DNA from: Gautieria morchelliformis
Taxonomy: Eukaryota > Basidiomycota > Agaricomycetes > Gomphales > Gomphaceae
Length of the DNA stretch: 64,000 nucleotides
Direction: 5' to 3'
Assembly: GCA_015179125.1 (NCBI GenBank)
Contig: WHVA01000347.1
Location: 60,597 to 124,596, forward strand
The notes beneath the pieces were generated by a model. It had not been told where the DNA came from. It saw only the letters and a list, made by a program, of their open reading frames with translations, and made no database searches. The translations under genes were made by a program, and so were the position numbers. Positions 59,401-64,000 of this stretch are shown here, piece by piece. Positions within the stretch are counted from its first letter, which is position 1. Every line of letters begins with the position of its first letter.

Positions 59401-60372
59401 GAACTGAACAAACTTCTTGGTGTCAAAGTCGCTGCCTCTACTGCTTATCACCCCCAAACTGATGGACAGACTGAAAGGGTTAATCAGGAGATTGAGCAAT
59501 ACCTTCGACTATTCGTCAACCAGCGTCAGGATGATTGGTTTGAATGGATATCCTTGGCCGAGTTTGCCTATAACAACCGAATCCATGCCTCAACCCAGAC
59601 TACACCCTTCATGTTGGACAGTGGCCAACATCCAAGGCTGGGACTGGAACCAGTCCGGGAAACTCGACTCGAGGCCCTGGATGAGTTCACAACACGGATG
59701 GAAGCGGCCACAAGAGAAGCTCGTTCGGCCCTGTCCAAGGCAGCAGAGGACATGGCACGCTTCTATGACGTGCACCATAAAGCAGCCCCAGTTTATAAGC
59801 TTGGTGACAAGGTCTGGCTCAATGCACAAAACATCACAACCACTCGCCCAATGAAGAAGCTAGACCACAAGTGGCTAGGCCCCTACACTGTTAATAATGT
59901 GGTCTCACGAAATGCCTATGGTCTAAATCTTCCTATATCCTTTGGTCGCACACATCCAGTGTTCTCTGTCGTCCTGCTTCGGCCATATGAAGATGACCCA
60001 ATCCTTGAACGTCATACCCCTCCACCACCCCCCCCTGTCATACGGGATGGAGCCGAAGAATATGAAGTTGAAAGGATTCTAGACAGCAGGATGTTCCGTG
60101 GAAGGTTGGAGTATCTCGTGCGCTGGAAGGGCTATGGAGCTGCCGACGATCTCTGGCTACCAGCAAAAGATGTCTCTGGGGCAAAGCGACTCGTTAAAGA
60201 ATTTCACCGGCAGAACCCAGAGGCACCTCAACGTATCTCAGCAGCCACATATATGTCCCTCCCCTTCCAGAGATTTCAGAACTTCACAGAACCTTCCAGG
60301 CAAACTCTCTTCGACTGGACAGCAGGCAGGGCTTCTACTTATGATGTCAAGGGTCCAGAACCCCAAAGATAA
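56475..60372 (+). pseudogene. Pol of gypsy element 2: protease, RT, RNase H, integrase, chromodomain; three lesions
   Basis: In order: protease SLLDSGATGMFIDVEFV; RT KYFTKLDIRWGYNNVHI, VMFFGLTNSPATFQTMMN and catalytic FMDDILIF; RNase H ETDASAYATGAV, HDKELLSVIQGLEEW and NDHQNLTYF; integrase zinc site HHDIPLTGHPGRW...CDLCNRTK; core VVVDRLSKRAH, ISDRGTQFISQFM and PQTDGQTERVNQEIEQYL; HPVFSVVLLRPY; chromodomain EEYEVERILDSR, LEYLVRWKGY. A TGA at 56952-56954 follows SVTSLG. Frameshifts lie at about 58613 (after SRFDLS) and 59195 (after VDLM), each explained by loss of one base. All catalytic residues survive. Confidence 0.93.
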
Positions 60373-60478
60373 GCGATATCGGCCTCCGCCTAACCAATTC
60401 ATTCCGATAAGCTATATATCCCCTCTCCACCTGTGACCGCTCACTTCCACTGCATCGACCCCACCACATCCATCAACC

Positions 60479-61039
60479 ATGTCCTCGCCCGCCATTGAGC
60501 TTGTTGCCCTCCCCAGCTTCACCCAAAACCTCTCTGACCTGCCAAACATGTCACGTGTCGATCCCACCCTCCTGCACTTCTCCGGCTTCTCGTCATCCAG
60601 AGCAGCCAGTGAAGCCAAGCTACAAAGGATGCTTGACTGCCGTGATCTCGACGTCGCATGGTCTTCAAAGTGGTCCGTCAGCTCTGAGGACCTCACACCA
60701 GCGGAGAGTCAGGCGCCCACTCGCCCTGCACTCGCATTCCTCAGACCCCGACACAGACGAGAGAACACGTACTACGTCGGCGACCCTGTCTTCCTCAACG
60801 ATGGAACCCCCCTTGTGGAACTCCCTACACTTTCGAAGGCTGGGTGGGGCGGCGTTTTTGTAACATGGCAGGAGAGCGAATACGTCGAGCAAGGTTCCGA
60901 GGGCCGCACTTGCCCATGGACCCCAATCCCCCTGAGCTCATCATTGACCTGCGTTACCAGGAAGGGAAGGGCCAGGAGAGATGGTGGTCCCGCCTGTGGC
61001 ATACTTGGAAACGATGTCTCGGTGGATGTTGAGGGCTAG
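60479..61039 (+). CDS. Accessory ORF between pol and 3' LTR of gypsy element 2 (unknown function)
   Basis: A 186-codon frame starts MSSPAIELVALPSFTQNLSD, 107 nt after pol ends, on the same strand and inside the LTRs. It has an N-terminal Leu/Ser-rich half and a block ENTYYVGDPVFLNDGTPLVE. After SKAGWGG (about 60850) a second frame looks better (GERIRRARFRGPH, PPELIIDLRYQEGKGQERWW, SRLWHTWKRCLGG, ending at 61032), so a recent frameshift may have replaced the true C-terminus. I recognise no domain and no membrane helix, so it is not an obvious envelope. It may be an element-encoded accessory protein or a captured host piece. Confidence 0.55.
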   Translation: MSSPAIELVALPSFTQNLSDLPNMSRVDPTLLHFSGFSSSRAASEAKLQRMLDCRDLDVAWSSKWSVSSEDLTPAESQAPTRPALAFLRPRHRRENTYYVGDPVFLNDGTPLVELPTLSKAGWGGVFVTWQESEYVEQGSEGRTCPWTPIPLSSSLTCVTRKGRARRDGGPACGILGNDVSVDVEG

Positions 61040-61072
61040 GTGGCAGCTGTGCTTGTCGGGACAACAAGCATT

Positions 61073-61085
61073 GAGAGGGGGGTGA
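61073..61085 (+). other. Polypurine tract of gypsy element 2
   Basis: GAGAGGGGGGTGA directly precedes the 3' LTR TG at 61086, the expected site of plus-strand priming. Confidence 0.8.
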
Positions 61086-61457
61086 TGTCAGGGTTCACGC
61101 ATTTCCTTCCACAAGTTTCTATTTCCTTCCATGAGTTTCCATTACCTTCTGTCAGTTTCCATAACCTTCTGTCACATTCTGTCACATGTCACATGTCACA
61201 TTCCGTAACCTTCTACAAGTTTCCGTCTCCCCTATTATGTAAGCCTTGCCAGCGCTATAAGACTGTAGCCCGTGTGGTGGCGTTTCCTCAGCTTGATCTC
61301 TGAGGATACCCACTACACAGGCAAGTCCCCATGTATCTATCGTTGGTAGAGTTATAAACTGAGGATACCCACTACACAGTTGGTCATTGTCCTAGTATCG
61401 GCTCTTATCTCCTTGAGTATCTTTGGTTGTGGCTTCGTCATTAGTGTTGCCCTCACA
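61086..61457 (+). repeat. 3' LTR of gypsy element 2 (372 bp)
   Basis: Same ends as the 5' LTR. It is shorter by about two CATTCCGTCA units and otherwise almost identical. It is followed by the TSD GATAG and by the displaced N-terminal part of the Ngaro gag-like ORF. Confidence 0.93.
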
Positions 61458-61741
61458 GATAGGAGTGGCCCCAGGGTCGGGTGTGGTGTCCAGAGGGGTA
61501 CGTGCAGCCTGTTCATCCCTGGTATGCGAGCTGGAAGGCTGGGTCCCATCGGTAGGAGCCACCATCGGTGAAGTACGTAGGTGGAAGGATGGAACGGCGC
61601 GGCGGTAAGCGGTGCCACTACGGAGTGCCACAGTGTCGCTTGGGACCTGCAAAAAGAGATTGAGCTCGAAGCCTTAATGGCTATCGAGCGCGATGTGTGT
61701 GAGAAGGACGCAAGGGAAAGGAGGAAGAGGAGCTGGAACAT

Positions 61742-63767
61742 TTATACTAGGAGGGAGTGTGGACAATAGGACATAGGCTATGCAAGCTTTGATGTGAGTG
61801 GACTGTGGACGGAGCGTGGACAGTGGACGAAGAGTGGGCAGTGGACAATGGGTGGACAGTGGGCACGAGTGGCTGGAGTCACATGACTCGTGTCATAGAC
61901 CCTGGACATCAGCGAGCTTTGTCCAATCCAGTTCAGGCCCTGGCGATGGGATAGCCAGCGCCTTCTATTCTCCATCATCGGTTAGTTGGCTAGGTTATGG
62001 TTAGGGTTGGCGTTTCGGTTAGCCATGGCTTTAATTCTAGGTACGCTTACTATATAGAACGCACGAACGAAGATTTAGAACGACCCGGCTAGGGGGACCC
62101 CACGAGCGCAGCGGGAGGCCGGTCAATGAAGCAGATAAAAGTAATGTTTATAAATACCTTCCATAAAAAAAACTGGTTCCGCATCTGGGGTGTTAGGTGC
62201 TGGAAATAGGTCGACCGAGCCCATAGGCACCAGGCACCAGTAATTCCAAGGGATCACATGGCGAGTTGCGACGGCGTGCGCACTCTTGCTGAACGGCACA
62301 ATTACTTCATCCTAGCGCTCCCGATAAGCCTTTGGCTATCTAAAAAACTATGAGCATGCCTGTAAATGGTGTGGGTTGCGGGGAAACTTGGCAGGAGAGC
62401 GCCATCAAAAGAATTGCACTACCGTCTGGGGTAGGCTGCACTGTGGATAGTGAATCCATTGAAACCTAGTGGGTTTACCCATGGGGTTTCTGTTTTCAGT
62501 GGATACCTCATTGAAACAGCCCCCATTGAAACAAACCAATGAAATTTGGGCTTACCAGGTTTCCTTCCTAGAAAAAACCAATGAAATTATTTAAGTGGTT
62601 GGATCAGTAGAATTTTCAGTGGCTTTGTCACTTAGTTTCTGTGCCATATATATTCAACGTAATTATCATGAGAATTTCAGTGCTTGAAGGCCTGGATTCC
62701 TGTTGTTTGCACACTTAAAATTGTCAAGATAGCTCATGGAGCATTCCAGTGAAATCCAGTGAATTAATATGTATATTTCGGGGTAAATATACTGGAAGTT
62801 TCCATATATGTATCAATGAATTTCCATGCTTGAAGTGCCGGAATGCTACTGTGGCCCCAAGTGACAACTACTTTTGAGATACAGCACTAATTATAGACTC
62901 TGAGTGTGAAAGGACTCCTACTACTAGTCCGCCTCCATTCATCCCTGCCCAGATCATCTTCGAAGTTTGAACACAGTCCGCAGACTCCACACATAGTCGC
63001 CCACTTCGATCAATGATGCCCCACTGGTAGTCATACCACGAAAAACACGCTCAGGGTAGAAACCATTAGTTCCTTCCATATGTATTACATTTTATGTTGT
63101 CGCGTCGCATTCAATGGTTGCAGCGTTGTTTACGCGTTTTTGTTGTCACGTGACTTACTCAAGTAGGTCCTTGTGTACGTGTAAATCCAACACAAACTGG
63201 CTTCGCTCTTCACATCACTAGAGAACGCGTATACCTGTGTTCCATCTCTGTAAGACTATGCAATCTCTCATAGACACCATTGTCTGATAATGGATATCAG
63301 TACACATCCGACAAATAGAGACTGCTTTTCCCCTTCTGTCTGGGCTTGCCTTCGAGTTCTGTTAACTGTGCTTCCATGCGCGGCCTAACCTGCTTGAACA
63401 TACAGGCCTCTCGAAATCACTAACTAACCCCCCAGGTGTCCTCGTCTCCGATGGTGCTTGACGGTGGCTTTGCGCGCTTCAGGCTCGCCGACCATGCCCT
63501 TCGTCTTCTGCATCAGTCTCTTTTATATCTCCACATTGTGGGATTAGCTTTTTGTGGGTGGATATGGTTCCGCTCTTAATCACACTTCTAACCTGCCCCC
63601 GGCAGCATTGGCCCGTCTTGCGATCCCGATGCCAGTGTGCAAGTAGAGTCTGGAGCAGGCTATGTGAATAGGCATGTTCTGGAGATGGTTGCATAGCTGA
63701 GCTGGGTTAAGCTGACCTGACGTGGTGCATTACACTAGCATGCCCTCTCGAGTCTTTGAACAAAGCG
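61742..63767. other. Unassigned DNA with repeats
   Basis: 61797-61870 is a degenerate GTGGACAGTGGAC array. A possible Helitron-like end (minus strand CCCGCTGCGCTCGTGGG then CTAG) lies at 62092-62120, but the next base is C rather than T. 62270-62450 resembles 12570-12790. At 62451 a CACTGTGGATAGTG end matches the TIR element at 44726, followed by CAGTG/CATTGAAA-rich sequence to about 62830 without a visible second end. No gene is supported before 63768. Confidence 0.5.
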
Positions 63768-64000
63768 ATGCAGATGTATGCGCAAGAGGGTGGGATGCCG
63801 ATGATTTTTATTAATCGTGCCCCCGCCCCCATGCCCTTCTCCTGCTCCAGCGTTGCCTCCTTCAGCGCCCCCTCCGACTCCAAGTACTCGCCCTCTTCCC
63901 ACGAGAAGCACGGTGGTGGCGGCGTGTTCCTGCCCTACGTGTACGACCCGACCTTGGACCAGTCCAGTCCACCCGACGCAGACACGCCCTCCACAACCCA
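63768..64000 (+). CDS. Unrecognised open frame running off the right edge (partial)
   Basis: From the ATG at 63768 the frame is open to the last base (77 codons): MQMYAQEGGMPMIFINRAP, then a Ser/Pro-rich stretch and GGGGVFLPYVYDPTLDQSS. An in-frame TAA lies upstream near 63705. The segment is GC-rich (third-position C/G), unlike the AT-richer DNA before it, which favours a real host exon. I do not recognise the protein. Confidence 0.45.
   Translation, partial: MQMYAQEGGMPMIFINRAPAPMPFSCSSVASFSAPSDSKYSPSSHEKHGGGGVFLPYVYDPTLDQSSPPDADTPSTT

Larger units (their letters stand above)
54902..61457 (+). mobile_element. Ty3/gypsy chromovirus element 2, full length, young
   Basis: LTRs 54902-55296 (395 bp) and 61086-61457 (372 bp) begin TGTCAGGGTTCACG and end TTGCCCTCACA. 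The perfect TSD GATAG is at 54897-54901 and 61458-61462. They differ mainly by the number of CATTCCGTCA-type tandem units, with very few substitutions elsewhere, so the insertion is recent. Inside are gag, pol with C-terminal chromodomain, and an extra ORF, then the purine tract GAGAGGGGGGTGA. Three lesions in pol disable it. Confidence 0.95.
53673..61652 (-). pseudogene. Gag-like ORF1 of the Ngaro-like element, interrupted by gypsy element 2
   Basis: The 3' part (53673-54901) encodes a glutamine/proline-rich stretch after a short coiled coil (RITSLEAQISSLLAMM), a capsid-like region (YKLDAIIKEKPTVKSFKISD, WSAVLQYHFMFHSRHLAKMR) and a CCCH/CCHC zinc motif (CASPCAHGRIHKCKVC). The 5' part is 61458-61652. 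In the open frame running on into the inserted LTR (to 55001), the first residues are LTR-encoded and not original. It overlaps the RT frame at its 3' end. Confidence 0.8.
51077..61741 (-). mobile_element. Ngaro/DIRS-like tyrosine-recombinase retroelement, split by gypsy element 2
   Basis: Minus-strand order is gag-like ORF, reverse transcriptase, RNase H and tyrosine recombinase, the Ngaro layout without a methyltransferase domain. Gypsy element 2 (54902-61457) sits in the gag-like ORF. Removing it with one GATAG rejoins the frame (DPGATPI to PPFLTPSSTDQ). The gag N-terminus is at 61458-61652, so the 5' end extends at least there. The element's outer repeats are not firmly located. One nonsense codon in RT is the only clear lesion apart from the insertion. 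Confidence 0.85.

Noticed and set aside
60479-61039. Interpretation of the extra gypsy ORF as an envelope gene
   Set aside because: No signal peptide, no hydrophobic fusion or anchor segment, and too short. Kept only as an unknown accessory ORF.
62092-62120. Second Helitron-like terminus (hairpin then CTAG)
   Set aside because: The stem is imperfect and the base after CTAG is C instead of T. No supporting internal similarity to the candidate at 28968.

Overview
The window looks like nuclear DNA of a basidiomycete, probably an Agaricomycete. The host genes carry many short introns of about 50-75 nt. There is a DUF6533-type membrane protein gene of the kind common in mushrooms, fungal sterol enzymes, chromodomain-bearing Ty3/gypsy elements, Ty1/copia elements and a tyrosine-recombinase (Ngaro/DIRS-like) retroelement. 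No species is claimed. There are no operons, CRISPR arrays or recognised rRNA/tRNA genes. Product names come from motif recognition and hand splicing.

Layout. 1-5.9 kb: decayed chromovirus remains and a solo LTR with a perfect target-site duplication (TSD). 5.9-11.9 kb: three host genes, a DUF6533 membrane protein, ERG27 (3-keto sterol reductase) and, tail to tail, ERG26 (sterol C-4 decarboxylase). 12-15.4 kb: unassigned DNA with a deleted third ERG26 relic. 15.4-20.3 kb: a young but disabled Ty1/copia element. 21-22.9 kb: a cytochrome P450. 23.5-28.5 kb: a truncated gypsy element nested in an older LTR, itself inserted in a host exon. TSDs and reading frame show that an inversion later tore this stack apart, and a 349-bp hairpin sits at the junction. 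28.5-30.5 kb: tandem repeats, a possible Helitron end and another solo LTR.

31.3-43.0 kb is an inverted copy of the 6.2-11.9 kb segment. Its ERG26 is intact (441 codons, like the first copy). Its ERG27 has lost exons 2-4. Its DUF6533 gene lacks the 5' end and carries a second copia element, which in turn carries a 1,374-bp LTR-like insertion. 44.7-47.3 kb is a terminal-inverted-repeat element holding broken pieces of a fungal-specific transcription factor. 47.5-49.6 kb is CYP51/ERG11 (lanosterol 14-alpha-demethylase) with one apparent frameshift. 51-61.7 kb is an Ngaro-like element interrupted in its gag by a nearly complete chromovirus, which carries an extra open reading frame between pol and its 3' LTR. 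The right edge cuts an unrecognised open frame.

How it fits together. CYP51 performs the 14-demethylation of lanosterol/eburicol, and ERG26 and ERG27 perform the decarboxylation and ketone-reduction steps of C-4 demethylation. Three consecutive-pathway enzymes, with duplicates, relics and an additional P450, lie within about 41 kb of transposon-rich DNA. This is either a shuffled housekeeping neighbourhood or a duplicated sterol/triterpenoid-tailoring region; the window alone cannot decide.
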